A stretch of 64,000 nucleotides of DNA from JAFGTX01 sp942492225 (GCA_942492225.1 CALODS010000001.1:80629-144628), one strand, 5' to 3'; shown: positions 54,614 to 64,000, numbered from the stretch's first letter. Notes: generated by a model not told the origin, from the sequence alone. Program-made: numbers and translations.

Positions 54614-55945
54614 TTAGAACAAGAAAACACCTTGCTCTTTATTTAAAATAGTTTGTTCAGTAACTTCAATTGTAAGTGCTTCAAGTGACTTTTCAACAAT
54701 TGTTCTTCTAAGTTTCTTTTCTTCCGCCGCATCTAATGCTGGGTTTCCGAAAGGATGAGGAATTGCAATAGCAGGAACAATTCTATTAGCACCTACAGTT
54801 AATGAAATAGGTGTTACTGTACATACATGTACTACAGGAATACCTGTAGCTTCAATACCTTTTACCATCGTTGCTCCACAACGCGTACAGGTACCTCAAG
54901 TGGAGGTTAAGATAACAGCATCTACACCATCTGCTAATAATTCTTGAGCAAACTCGTCTGCGAACGCTCTAGAGTTATTTACAGAAGTACCATTACCTGT
55001 CGTTGTATAGAAATATCTGTGAAGTTCGCCAATAACGCCTTCCTTCTCAAGATCTCTTAATACATCTACTGGTAATACTCTATCTGAATCTTCATTAGCA
55101 TAGACTGGATCGTATCCACCATGAGCTGTTTCATAAGTCGCCTCAGTTAAATCCATAACGCCTTCAATATCATACTTACCGTACTTCGATGCTGAAGATG
55201 ATTCAATTTTATCTGGGTTTCCTTTAGGAACAATACCACCCGATGTTACAAGTGCAATTTTTGCTTTTGACAAGTCAAGGATTGCTTTACCTGGTTCAAC
55301 ATTGTCAAACACTGGCATAGGATATTCAGTTTTGAATTCTTCACCCTTTAACTTTTTAACTAACATATCAACAGCACGTTCCGCACCAATTTTATCAGCA
55401 AAATAATTAACTCTTACGCCACGCTCGATGTACCCTTCTTCTGATGGGCTACCAATCGCTTCATTATTTAACATTTTAAGACCAAGTTTCGCTACTGCCG
55501 GCACTGCTTTACGCATTGCTGCAGCTGAGTTACCAGTCTCAACGATAAATAAATCTTTTCTGTACATGTCAACACCTGGGTTTTCAATATACATAGCTGT
55601 TACTGCTTTAATACCTAAGTCTTCTTGAACTGCTTTCGCAATCGTACCACATGCCGTACCATATCTTCCTGCGTTAAATGCAGGACCAGCAATAAAAAGG
55701 TCTGGGTTATGCTTCTTAACCATTGCTAAGATTTCTGCTTGTGCTTCTTCTACATTCTCATTGAAGTAAGAGTCTCCACAAATGATTGTTGCAACGATTT
55801 CAACACCTTCACCCATTGCACCTTGAAGTGCCATACCGGGACCAACTACACCATCTCTAAGTTCTGGCTTAATGTCGGCTTTTTCTTCCCCACCAATTCC
55901 TGCGAAAAATTGGTTAATATAATGAACTATTTTAAATTTACTCAT
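54614..55945 (-). CDS. grdB: Glycine reductase protein B, selenoprotein subunit GrdB
   Basis: Protein B binds glycine and GrdB supplies the selenocysteine that attacks it. The reading frame (443 residues) holds one in-frame TGA at 54896-54898, residue 350, in the context LTST-U-GTCTRCGATMVKG, exactly the GrdB active site. Sequence both before and after the TGA is collinear with GrdB, so this is recoding, not a broken gene. A small stem-loop follows the TGA. A conventional gene caller would split it into two. Confidence 0.97.
54869..54898 (-). promoter_or_regulatory. Candidate bacterial SECIS stem-loop in grdB
   Basis: Beginning about 15 nt after the UGA, CGTTG and CAACG pair around TGGAG. 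Bacterial SECIS elements lie in this position and expose a short G/U-bearing loop that binds SelB. Confidence 0.6.
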
Positions 55946-56237
55946 AATTTTATCCTTGAGCTAAAATACTCTAGGGTACCTCCCTTCGAATACATCTAAT
56001 AAATTAACGTCTCGTTTAATTTTATATTTGTTGTGCAAATCAATAGATAAGCACTGAAGGTCTACAACTCCACGAGTCGGCCTTCGTTCATTTTAGATAC
56101 AACCTGTATCTGTTTATGGTTCATGGTTTTGGAATTTTTAATGTAAATTTTTGTGGGTATTAAAAAATTACATTGATCACGACCTGAAAAATCGCTTTAT
56201 ACAATTTATTATTTACTATTTTAAGTTTGTTGGAAAC

Positions 56238-56711
56238 TTAGTACTTAGAAAATTGATCTCTGATAGAAGACATTTCACTCACGATTTCATCTACATCAAG
56301 TACCATTTCCATCATACCAACTTGTTCTTCAAATACGTCAGCGTCTACAACCTCTTTAAATTGTGGCTCAACTGCATGGAATACAGCTAAACCTAGTGAA
56401 ACACCTGCAAGACATCCAGCAAATGTTGGGTCTCCTGCTGTTACTGTTTCTGCAGCTAAACCTGCTGATTCTGCCTCAGCAGCACCAAATACGACAACGA
56501 TGTTTTCAGCACCGTGTGTGTCAGTTAAATCTTTTACCCTTTTTTGATTTTCCAAATCCATTGCACCTGCAGCCGTTCAGACAAAACACTCTGTAGAAGA
56601 GAAAACTACTTCTGCAGACGCTACAGTTTTTACACATTCTTCAATTGCTTGGCCAGGGATACCATCTCTGTCGCCAATGATGATTACTTTTTTATTTTCT
56701 AAAATACTCAT
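56238..56711 (-). CDS. grdA: Glycine reductase protein A, selenoprotein GrdA
   Basis: GrdA is the small selenoprotein (157 residues) that carries the carboxymethyl group from protein B to protein C and is reduced by thioredoxin. ATG 56711 begins MSILENKKVIIIGDRDGIPG. The in-frame TGA at 56577-56579 is residue 45 in TECFV-U-TAAGAMDLENQ, the known active-site context. After it the frame continues to VSEMSSIRDQFSKY. A plain caller would report only the part after 56561. Confidence 0.97.
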
Positions 56712-56774
56712 TTGCGTCACTCCTTAATTAATTTTGTGCTTGGCACATTTATTTTTTGTTATTTTAATTTCTAA

Positions 56775-58061
56775 CTAGAAAGTTTGAGCAGTTAATTTAT
56801 TAAATCCTAATTCGTTAGTAGCACCTGTAATTACTTGAATTTCAGCTTCAATACTACCATCAGGTCTTAAACTGCCTGCAAATCCACCAGCAATTTTATC
56901 AGTATAATCTAGCATACCGATGATTTTCTTCATTGGTGGAAGAACGATTAATTGGTTAGCATTACCACCTGTAACCACTGCATTAGCAGAAATATCAGCA
57001 TCAGCAAGAGATTGAGATGAACCATCTCTACCTGCATACTCATCTGTAACGATTACAGTTTTTACACCTTCCGCTTCAATCTTTTTACAGTTCATAATTA
57101 AGTCTGTATCAGGGTTACCGAAACCTTCTTGAGATACGATAGCACCATCTAAACCTAAGAATTTAGTGAACTTTGCAGTCCAGTTTGAAGATCTTTGCTT
57201 ATCAGCAAGATAAACGTTTTCATTTGTAATAATGACACCCATAAAGTTAATTTCTTTACCATGTTGCTTGTAAAGATGCTTAATGATTGGGTTATTTAAG
57301 TGGTGGAAAGTAGTGTTCTTATCACATGCAGATACACAGTTACCACTTAATATAGCACCATCCATAATTTCAGTTGGGTATAAAATAGTCGGTACAATCT
57401 TCTTAGCATCAACGCCATATACGTAAGTATCATGCATTAAACCTTGAGTTTGTAGCATATATACATAGCCAACCTTTGGTAGATTTGGATACTCAGCAGC
57501 TTGTTCTAATAATGGTTTTGTTTCGTAAACTTCAATATTATCTGGTGTTAAATTTCTACCTAATTCACCTAAGAATGCGGCAATCTTCAATCCAGCCATT
57601 CTAGCAGCATGTTCATAATCGTATTGCTTTAAGCCGTCAACTGGCTCGATAACAAGAACGACGTTGTTTTGCTTACTAAACGGAGTGTACTCAGCACCAA
57701 CACCTGTCATATCAATGATTCCCTCTTGGAAACCAACAATTTTACCACAAGTAACAACTGCAGCACCCTCTAATACATGAGTTCTTCCTTCACCAACAGT
57801 TTCAACTTCAGAAATAACACCTGGGAAAATCCCACCTTTTCCTTCAACTTTTACTCTTGGTTGAATTACATCTTTAACCGGTGTAATTCTAACTTCTTCA
57901 CCTGGTCTTGCTAAATCGATTGTCACATTTTTAATGTGTTCATCCTCAAGTACCAATGCAGAAATTTCTTCTTTGTTTACATACAAAATACCTTTTTCAA
58001 CCTTACATACGTCGCCAAACTGAACATCTTTGATCAGTATTTCACCAAGTTCTAAACGCAA
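56775..58061 (-). CDS. grdE: Glycine reductase protein B proprotein GrdE
   Basis: GrdE is cleaved between Asn and Cys to give two subunits, one with an N-terminal pyruvoyl group that holds glycine as a Schiff base. The cleavage motif GNCVSACDKNTTF is present. Starting from TTG 58061, 8 bp after AGGAGG, the Cys is residue 242, as in the Clostridium sticklandii protein, and the N-terminus reads MRLELGEILIKDVQ. A GTG 9 bases earlier lies inside the ribosome binding site and is less likely. The product has 428 residues. Confidence 0.95.
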   Translation of the reverse strand: MRLELGEILIKDVQFGDVCKVEKGILYVNKEEISALVLEDEHIKNVTIDLARPGEEVRITPVKDVIQPRVKVEGKGGIFPGVISEVETVGEGRTHVLEGAAVVTCGKIVGFQEGIIDMTGVGAEYTPFSKQNNVVLVIEPVDGLKQYDYEHAARMAGLKIAAFLGELGRNLTPDNIEVYETKPLLEQAAEYPNLPKVGYVYMLQTQGLMHDTYVYGVDAKKIVPTILYPTEIMDGAILSGNCVSACDKNTTFHHLNNPIIKHLYKQHGKEINFMGVIITNENVYLADKQRSSNWTAKFTKFLGLDGAIVSQEGFGNPDTDLIMNCKKIEAEGVKTVIVTDEYAGRDGSSQSLADADISANAVVTGGNANQLIVLPPMKKIIGMLDYTDKIAGGFAGSLRPDGSIEAEIQVITGATNELGFNKLTAQTF

Positions 58062-58135
58062 AAGGTTCACCTCCTAATCCCATTTATAAAAACACTTCTG
58101 TGTTCTTAGCACTTATACATAGAGCAACAATAATC

Positions 58136-58453
58136 TTATAAATTTGCTTCTAACATTGCTTTGATTGTATCTTTATTTGTTTCTTTTCCAGTAACTTCAG
58201 CAACTTTTTCGCCATCTTTATAAAGAATAATTGTTGGTAAACCTAAAACTCTTTGTGAAATTGCAAGTCTTCTTGCTTTAGTTGTATTTAACTTAGCAAA
58301 AGTAGCTTTTCCCTCAAATTCTTCTGACAATGCAACGATGTCTGGCATTAATGCTTTACAAGGTTCACATCCGTCACCCCAGTAATCAACAACTACATGG
58401 CCTTCAGCTTTAAGTACTAATTCTTCAAAATTTTCTTTTGTTAATTCTAACAT
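58136..58453 (-). CDS. trxA: Thioredoxin of the glycine reductase system
   Basis: The 105-residue thioredoxin has active site CEPC (GDGCEPCKALMPD) instead of the usual CGPC, a variation found in thioredoxins from grd clusters. It carries electrons from thioredoxin reductase to the Grd selenoproteins. The cis-Pro loop (VLGLPTIILYKDGEKV) is intact. It lies directly between trxB and grdE. Confidence 0.95.
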   Translation of the reverse strand: MLELTKENFEELVLKAEGHVVVDYWGDGCEPCKALMPDIVALSEEFEGKATFAKLNTTKARRLAISQRVLGLPTIILYKDGEKVAEVTGKETNKDTIKAMLEANL

Positions 58454-58467
58454 TTGGAAAGTCCTCC

Positions 58468-59414
58468 TTAGTGGAATTTGTTATCAATATATTTTTCTGC
58501 TTGAATCGCTGCAATTGCACCATCAGCAGTTGCAGTAACAACTTGTCTAAGAGATTTAACTCTTACGTCTCCCGCCGCAAATACGCCAGGGATATTTGTA
58601 TTCATATCATCATCTGTTGGAATGTATCCAGTTTGGTCTAATGTAATGATATCTTTAAATAGACCTGTTTGTGGAAGGTAACCAACAAATGCAAATACAC
58701 CAAATGTTCCATCATCTTCATGTGCATGATGTTCAGTTAATTCCCCAGTTACAGTATCTTTAAAAACGATAGATTCTACAATTCCATCACCTTTAATTTC
58801 ATGAACTGTTTTATTCATTAGGAATTCAACTTTTTCATTCTTTTCTGCTTTTTCTACAATTGATTTTGCTGCTCTAAATTCATCTCTTCTATGAACAATT
58901 GTTACTTTTCTTGCAAATTTCGTTAAGAACATTGCTTCTTCTACAGCAGTGTCACCACCACCAATAGCAAATACTTCTAGGTCCGTAAAGAAATCTCCGT
59001 CGCATGTTGCACAGTAAGATACGCCTTTACCAGTAAATTCTTTTTCACCTGGGCACCCCATTTTTCTTGGGCTTGCACCAGTTGCAATAATCACAGATTT
59101 CGCTTGGTATACTTCACCACTGTTACCTGTTAATGTTTTGATGTCACCTTCTAATGATAACTCAACGATTGGGTCTTTTTTAATTTCAGCTCCAAATTCA
59201 TTACACTGCTCTACCATTCTAGCAATTAAACTAGGACCCGTAGCTTCTGCAATACTGCCCGATAGTTTGCAACTTCGTCAGTTGTAACAATTTGACCACC
59301 ATTTTTTTCTTTTTCAATGATCAGTGTAGACATTTTTGCTCTAGCAGCATATAACCCTGCTGATAAACCAGCTGGTCCAGCACCAATGATAATTACGTCG
59401 TAAACTTTTGACAT
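58468..59414 (-). CDS. trxB: Thioredoxin reductase, with an apparent one-base frameshift
   Basis: The flavoenzyme moves electrons from NADPH to thioredoxin. FAD motif IIGAGPAGLSAGLYAAR, NADPH motif GGGDTAVEEA and redox pair CATC (YCATCDGDFF) are all present, giving about 315 residues. The frame breaks after DEVANY at about 59261. Adding one base to the plus-strand GCCCG run (GCCCGG expected) gives NYPGSIAEATGPSLIARMVE and restores the whole gene. As the gene should be needed for the cluster to work, a consensus error is the likeliest cause. Confidence 0.9.
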
Positions 59415-59427
59415 AGTTTACCTCCCT

Positions 59428-59829
59428 CTAAATATTATTTATTCCTTCTAAACCACTTTTAATTAATCCAAAATCAATCAGTCTAAAATCCACTAATATA
59501 TTTTCTGGAATCATTTGCACACGATTCTCGTTACGTTTGAATGTTTCTGCCATTATGATGGCGTCTTCTATTATTGTAAGAGATTGTATGTCTAATGTGG
59601 TTGCGTCAACACTAATTGCAATTGACTTAAACGGCGTTTCTACAGGTTTGACACTACCTGATAAAGGATGTGTCAACAACTTATACCCCATGTGAATCTT
59701 GTCGCGCACCTTTTTCATCAATTCTATTATATCCAAAGTATCTAAATAAATAACTTCTTCAATATCAAATTGTTCTAATGCACCTTCTTCTAATAAATTA
59801 GAATTATTTGTTATTACTATACATTTCAT
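59428..59829 (-). CDS. grdX: GrdX protein
   Basis: This 133-residue protein opens most grd clusters and is recognised by its start (MKCIVITNNSNLLEE), the central GYKLLTHPLSGSVKPVETPFKS-like segment and the position ahead of trxB. Its function is not known. It starts 120 bp after the glycine riboswitch terminator and is separated from trxB by 13 bp. Confidence 0.9.
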   Translation of the reverse strand: MKCIVITNNSNLLEEGALEQFDIEEVIYLDTLDIIELMKKVRDKIHMGYKLLTHPLSGSVKPVETPFKSIAISVDATTLDIQSLTIIEDAIIMAETFKRNENRVQMIPENILVDFRLIDFGLIKSGLEGINNI

Positions 59830-59950
59830 TAATTACTCCTAATACCTTTTTCTATTTTATATGAAAATTGTCTTTTGGTAAACATGTTTATTTAGTAAAC
59901 GTGTTTATTTTTTCTGAAAAAAAAGTTATTATATTGTATACAAAAATAAA

Positions 59951-59980
59951 AGAGGTGAACGGATTTAACCATTCACCTCT
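59951..59980 (-). terminator. Expression-platform terminator of the glycine riboswitch
   Basis: AGAGGTGAA and TTCACCTCT form a stem followed by TTTATTTTTG on the minus strand. It comes directly after the second aptamer and before grdX, so it is the likely ON/OFF element. Confidence 0.8.
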
Positions 59981-59982
59981 GT

Positions 59983-60166
59983 TGTAGACCTGAGAGATTC
60001 TCCCTTAAGTATCTAAGGAATTGCACCTTGGGTGTCTGCAAATTCTACAGACTTTTCAGAGTTCTGTCAAAGCCCGGTCCTTTTGCCTGAGAATTTCACC
60101 ACTATACGGTAATATAGTGACTTTTTCCTTCGGCGATCAATTTAATGATTCTCTCCCTGACTTATC
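59983..60166 (-). ncRNA. Tandem glycine riboswitch
   Basis: The minus strand has two successive glycine-aptamer cores. The first has GGGAGAGAATCATT, CGCCGAAGG and TTCTCAGGCAAAAGGACCG. The second, after a short linker (ACAGAACTCTG), has ACACCCAAGGTGCAATTCC and AATCTCTCAGG. Tandem aptamers bind glycine. Ahead of a glycine reductase operon the switch should allow transcription when glycine is abundant. A terminator follows immediately. Confidence 0.93.
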
Positions 60167-60350
60167 ATCCAGCGACCACACTAAGTGGTTTAATTTTTAT
60201 ATTATCAGATAATTTTATAGACTATCCTTTATCTATTTAAATTATATATAATAAAGCCCAATAAATCAATACTTTTATTGTTTTTTTGTTAAATCGTTAT
60301 CAAGCCCTGAAAACGCTTGCCTAGACTCATAAAACAAGTATAATTTCATA

Positions 60351-60384
60351 AAAAAAAGTACAATTTCATCATTGCACTTTTTTT
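60351..60384 (-). terminator. Terminator after the Na+/phosphate transporter
   Basis: AAAAAAGTACAAT and ATTGCACTTTTTT form an A/T-rich stem, ending in a T-run on the minus strand. Confidence 0.7.
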
Positions 60385-60422
60385 AGGATCTATTAATTAT
60401 TCATATACTGAGTTATATTTTT

Positions 60423-62031
60423 TTATTCAGAAACATTATCAAGTACCGCTAAGGCAATATTTGATGCATGATCCCCTATTCTTTCTAAGTTACTGATTAA
60501 ATCTAAGAATAATACACCTGAACCAGTTTGACAATCTCCTGCGTTAAGACGTTTAATATGCTTCTTACGCAAGTTTTTCTCTAACATATCAATTTCACCT
60601 TCTCTTTCAAGTACTTTTCTCGCAGAGGATACATCACCGGTTGCTAATGAATCAATCGCATGATCATATGATTTGAATACACGATCACTCATATGCTCTA
60701 CTTCACCAAGTGCTTTTTCTGAGAATGGTAATTTCTTATCAATTCTATACATTGCAAGTTCTGCAATATTGTCTGCATGGTCTCCAACACGTTCAATATC
60801 ATTAATTGTACTGAAAAGACCATCAATTTGCTCTCTTTGTTCACTAGAAATATTTGTGTTAGACAACTTCACTAAGTAATCCATAATTTCACTTTCGAGT
60901 AAATTTACTTGTTTTTCTAGTGCAAATGTTTGTTGTGCTTTTGCAGCATCGCCATTAACGAACGCTTCCATTGAATAAATGTAAGATTCTTTAGCAACGT
61001 TACCCATGTGAAGGGCTTCTTTCATAACTTGTCCTCAGGCTATTGACGGTGTCTCAAGAATACGTTCATCTAAGTACTTAGAAGCATGACCATCCGTTTC
61101 TATTTCAACTTCACCAGGGACAAACTTTTCTGCTAATTTTACTAGCAAACCACCAAATGGCAATAATAAAAGTGTATTCGTTATATTAAAGAATGTATGT
61201 GCATTTGCAAGTTGTCTTGCTGCATCCATACTCGTCTTTGTAACAATTGAAATCGTCGGTCCTGCCAAAGGCACTAATGTAACTATAGCTGTACCTATTG
61301 GAACGTTAAACATCATGAATAACTGCAGCTCTTTTCGCAAGTTTTAAATAGCACCAACAGAAGAAATCATTGCAGTAACACAAGTACCAACGTTTGTTCC
61401 TAATAATACCGGTAAAGCCGCTTCAATTGGTAATAATCCTTCACTCGCTAATGCAACAAGAATACCTGTCGTTGCACTTGAACTTTGAACAACTGCTGTA
61501 ATTGCGAAACAAGTTAGTATTGCAAAAAATGTATCAAGTATTTGACCACTACCAAAACTTGTTAATAACGTTGTAAATCCTTCGTATGATCTAAGTGGTT
61601 TTACAGCATCTTTCATGAAGTCCATACCAAGGAATAAAATACCAAATCCAATTAAGATTTGTGCATATTTCTTAGTCTTGTCATTGTTTGATGCTAAATT
61701 GATTAAAACACCCGTTCCAATTGCCAAAGGAGCAATAGCACTCAATTTAATCGATACTAATTGCGCTGTTATAGTTGTACCAATATTGGCACCCATAATA
61801 ATACCTACAGCTTGTGTTAGATTCATAATACCAGCATTGACAAATCCAACTACCATTACAGTCGTAGCACTTGAACTCTGAACAATCATTGTTACTGTCG
61901 CACCAACAAAGACACCCATGATTTTGTTCTTTGTCAACATTTCGATAATTGATTTCATTCGATCGCCAGCAGCTCTTTCAAGACCTTCTGACATTGTGTT
62001 CCATACCATATAGGAATAAACCTAGAACCAT
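60423..62031 (-). pseudogene. Na+/phosphate cotransporter (NptA-type) with PhoU domain, several frame breaks
   Basis: The gene codes the two Na/Pi-cotransporter repeats (each with QSSSATT) and a C-terminal PhoU-like domain (HADNIAELAMYRIDKKLPFS). Breaks: an extra G near 62009 between LGLFLYGM and NTMSEGLERAAG; several indels at about 61320-61350 between ISSVGA and FNVPIGT; and an in-frame TGA at about 61026-61028 between ETPSIA and GQVMKEALHMG. The rest is close to the family, so consensus error is at least as likely as decay. If intact it would import phosphate using the sodium gradient. Confidence 0.85.
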
Positions 62032-62201
62032 AAAGAATTCTCATCATTGATCACAATTTCTGAGTCATCATTCGTAACACCCTCCAAAAATAATATTACA
62101 TTTTTTAGTGATAATAATAACTTTTAACACGAATTTAAGAATAACATATTTTTATTATTGCTATTTGTGTTAAAAAGATGATAAAAATAAAAAGATTTTC
62201 T

Positions 62202-62679
62202 TTATTTCAAAGTTGCCGGAAAATCTAATTGTCTTAACGTTTTCTCTATTGTGATAGCAGCTGAGTTAGATCAATTGCTAACGACCTTGCCGCTTCATTG
62301 TACGCATAGGTATTTTAATTGCATTGCTAGTATAACGTTCATGCATTATTGCTGGTAGTCCAGACGTTTCACGACTAATCACATAAAACAGTTTTCTGTA
62401 CAAGTTACATCTGCATAATACTCCTTCTGCTTTGAAGTTGTGGACAGAAATATCTTGATCCCCATACTTATCAAGAAATTCTTCGAGAGATTCATACACT
62501 TCAAGATCAGCTAGTGCCAATAATGATAAACCATGTATGTTTTACGCTTTTTTCTCAATAATTGAAAACCTAAGAGGTTTTATCAAATGCACTTTTGCAC
62601 CTGTAATTGTACATGTCCGTGCGATATTACCCGTATTTGGCGGGATTTCTGGTTGATATAAAACGACGTTAATTGCCAT
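62202..62679 (-). pseudogene. trmL: tRNA (cytidine(34)-2'-O)-methyltransferase TrmL-like gene, heavily frameshifted
   Basis: Pieces in different frames are in TrmL order: MAINVVLYQPEIPPNTGNIA, then HLIKPLRFSI, ADLEVYESLEEFLDKYGDQD, SRETSGLPAIMHERYTSNAI KIPMR, NEAARSL, and NSAAITIEKTLRQLDFPATL to the stop. Total length fits the normal 155-160 residues. At least five indels and some substitutions separate the pieces. This is either a decayed gene or a very poor consensus. Confidence 0.75.
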
Positions 62680-62687
62680 TTATTTCT

Positions 62688-62950
62688 TCACTCCTTTTGA
62701 AGATATATTTTCAAAATAACTTCACCTACAGACATATGACATGTAGTGGTACCGTAATTGTTCCTCTCGTATTACCTGTTGATACTTCCAATTGTTTCGC
62801 AACTCGTCATCAAAGTAAGGTAATTGAATGTCTACTACAACACTCTTCATTAAATAGAAGCGTTGCTGAGTTCCCCATAATCATGTTACTCAGTTCTTGC
62901 AAAGCACTTTTACTCATGTCATCAAGTGCCTCAACTGGCATAACAAATGG
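62688..62950 (-). pseudogene. CheX/CheC-type chemotaxis phosphatase domain, frameshifted and 5'-truncated
   Basis: The minus strand reads PVEALDDMSKSALQELSNMI MGNSATLLFNE, then in other frames QLEVSTGNTRGTITVPL and MSVGEVILKIYLQKE before the stop, 9 bp ahead of trmL. The E-x-x-N-type helix (ELSNMIMGN) is characteristic of CheC/CheX/FliY phosphatases acting on CheY-P. The 5' half is missing: at about 62950 the sequence turns into unrelated DNA. Confidence 0.65.
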
Positions 62951-63655
62951 TACGACTCCGTCTACTTCGATCCGAAAAATGACGAAATAGACAGGTTGGT
63001 TTTCGAGGAGATGTCCCGTCATCTCAAGGCAAAGGGAAAAGATGGAAAGCCCTTTGTCGCAACGCTCTTTTCCATAAGCAACCACGTTCCCTTTCGACAA
63101 TCCCGAACCGAAGCACAACCTCTACAATGGTTCGGAATTGCGAAGCAAAATCTACAATACAATGCACTACAACGATCTGGTGATAAAAGACTTTATGGGA
63201 TTCAATTTAAGGATGAGCCATGGTTTAAAAATACTGTGTTCATATTTACAGGCGATCACGCCATTGATCTCGGCGACCGCGGTTCGTCACTGGGGCATAC
63301 AAATATCAGGCACGAGACAAACTGGGTTCCCTTCATAATGCACCTGAATCATCCGTTGCAGCTTCACGGTCTTATCGAGGGACAGGCGAGCCACATGGAT
63401 CTCTGTCCCACAATTCTTGAAAATGGCCGGCCTCTGCGAAAAAAACAGTTTTCTCAGGCATTCCCTTTTTCGACATGAAACAAAGGAGATGTACTCCTTC
63501 AACATCAAATCCGGAAACATGGCGATTGAAAACAGTTACTAACTTTCTTGAACTCCAAACTGGGGGATCCTTCCTCTTTACAGTGAAAGTGATCACCTGC
63601 AGGAAGAGAACATCGTGAAAGATCATACGGATGTTCTTAAGAAAATCTGAAGGAA
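62950..63655 (+). pseudogene. Sulfatase/LTA-synthase-like fragment, frameshifted
   Basis: The plus strand reads YDSVYFDPKNDEIDRLVFEE, then KPFVATLFSISNHVPF, then (shifted) DNPEPKHNLYNGSELRSKIY NTMHYNDLV, then DEPWFKNTVFIFTGDHAIDLGDRGS, SLGHTNIRHETNWVPFI and GQASHMDLCPTILE, then (shifted) MAGLCEKNSFLRHSLF. This is the C-terminal half of an alkaline-phosphatase-fold phosphoglycerol transferase or sulfatase. Base composition and codon use (many C/G-ending codons) differ from the rest of the window. At least three indels break it. Confidence 0.7.
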
Positions 63656-63835
63656 AAGGCAACGGTGACCTCTGTGATTATCGATTGCATTTGTGAAAAA
63701 ATCTGCTTCCATAGCATTTCTCTGTCCATGCGGGTTATCCTCTCCCTGATCCACCCAGATCAAATCCAAAGAAACAGAATGCTGAAAAAGGCCAGCTTTT
63801 GAGAGCGACCCTGAAAATTCTTATTGATGATGAGA
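63656..63835. other. No recognisable feature
   Basis: Higher-GC sequence continuing from the sulfatase-like fragment. I see no gene or repeat. Confidence 0.4.
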
Positions 63836-64000
63836 CTACTCACTGCACAAATTGAATCCACAGATGTCGATTACACCCTGTTTCTGCACGTCCTGCACTG
63901 CCATCATCTCTTCACATTTGAGCGATTCGTAGCAGCCCATACACTGCTTTACCTTTGCATTGTCAAATGAATCACAAGTAACATGAATCAATTTGGGCAT
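63836..64000 (-). CDS. Small Cys-rich frame, possibly cut by the window edge
   Basis: From ATG at 63998-64000 a 54-residue frame reads MPKLIHVTCDSFDNAKVKQC MGCYESLKCEEMMAVQDVQK and ends FNLCSE. Six cysteines include CMGC. The Met lies at the very edge, so the gene may extend beyond. It belongs to the higher-GC end of the window. No family is recognised. Confidence 0.35.
   Translation of the reverse strand: MPKLIHVTCDSFDNAKVKQCMGCYESLKCEEMMAVQDVQKQGVIDICGFNLCSE

Noticed and set aside
54868..54898. grdB read as two separate genes or a nonsense mutant
   Set aside because: The codon is TGA in the exact selenocysteine context and both halves are collinear with GrdB.
61026..61028. In-frame TGA in the phosphate transporter read as selenocysteine
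   Set aside because: The family has Leu-like residues there and no redox site. Neighbouring indels show the sequence is unreliable here.
62897..63478. Intact 193-residue plus-strand protein
   Set aside because: Only parts match the sulfatase/LTA-synthase family. The family sequence continues in other frames at about 63091, 63205 and 63417, so this frame is a mosaic.

Overview
This window looks like a low-GC anaerobic Firmicute of the class Clostridia that ferments amino acids. The evidence is a complete glycine reductase (grd) cluster with two UGA (selenocysteine) codons, a 4-hydroxybutyryl-CoA dehydratase gene, a membrane pyrophosphatase, an rpoN-cggR-gap-pgk-tpiA-gpmI-eno glycolytic block, and secG, rnr and smpB-ssrA. 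I cannot name a genus from the sequence alone. Nearly all housekeeping genes are on the minus strand.

Layout. 1-8.9 kb: a sigma-54 enhancer-binding regulator, a NifU-domain protein and 4-hydroxybutyryl-CoA dehydratase behind a good -24/-12 promoter, then a DUF1385-like protein, a lipoprotein, a QueG-like Fe-S protein, a frameshifted alpha/beta hydrolase and a WYL regulator. 9-23.2 kb: an accessory region ending at the 3' end of ssrA. A 108-bp direct repeat that includes the tmRNA 3' end bounds a unit of about 9 kb. Further att-like copies suggest stacked insertions. Inside are an adenylyl cyclase/FIST pair, an AraC/VOC pair, an M23 endopeptidase, a truncated tyrosine recombinase and two IS3-family fragments joined head to head. 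Several copies of one unrecognised cassette lie on both sides of the inner att copy. A complete cassette has a large protein with a Ser/Arg-rich tail coded by triplet repeats, a small beta-rich protein of about 115 residues and a membrane protein ending in an LPRS motif. Each cassette is closed by a repeat of about 130-190 bp carrying a terminator hairpin.

23.2-46 kb: ssrA, smpB, a bacteriohemerythrin, two convergent WG-repeat proteins, a VOC protein, a Cof hydrolase, rnr, an NhaC-type antiporter, a K+-dependent-type pyrophosphatase, secG and the glycolytic block with rpoN. 46.5-51.5 kb: a BMP-family (nucleoside-type) ABC importer. 51.6-60.2 kb: grdX-trxB-trxA-grdE-grdA-grdB-grdC-grdD downstream of a tandem glycine riboswitch with a terminator. 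Together these genes would reduce glycine to acetyl phosphate using thioredoxin. 60.4-62 kb: a Na+/phosphate cotransporter with PhoU domain.

From about 59.2 kb, and strongly from 61 kb, reading frames break repeatedly in genes that are otherwise easy to recognise (trxB, the phosphate transporter, trmL, a CheX-like gene). At about 62.95 kb the sequence joins a different-looking, higher-GC sulfatase/LTA-synthase-like gene that is also frameshifted. The last 3 kb therefore looks like poor consensus and a possible chimeric join.

The best candidate for something undescribed is the repeat-bounded cassette array at 9.0-13.9 and 17.1-18.7 kb.
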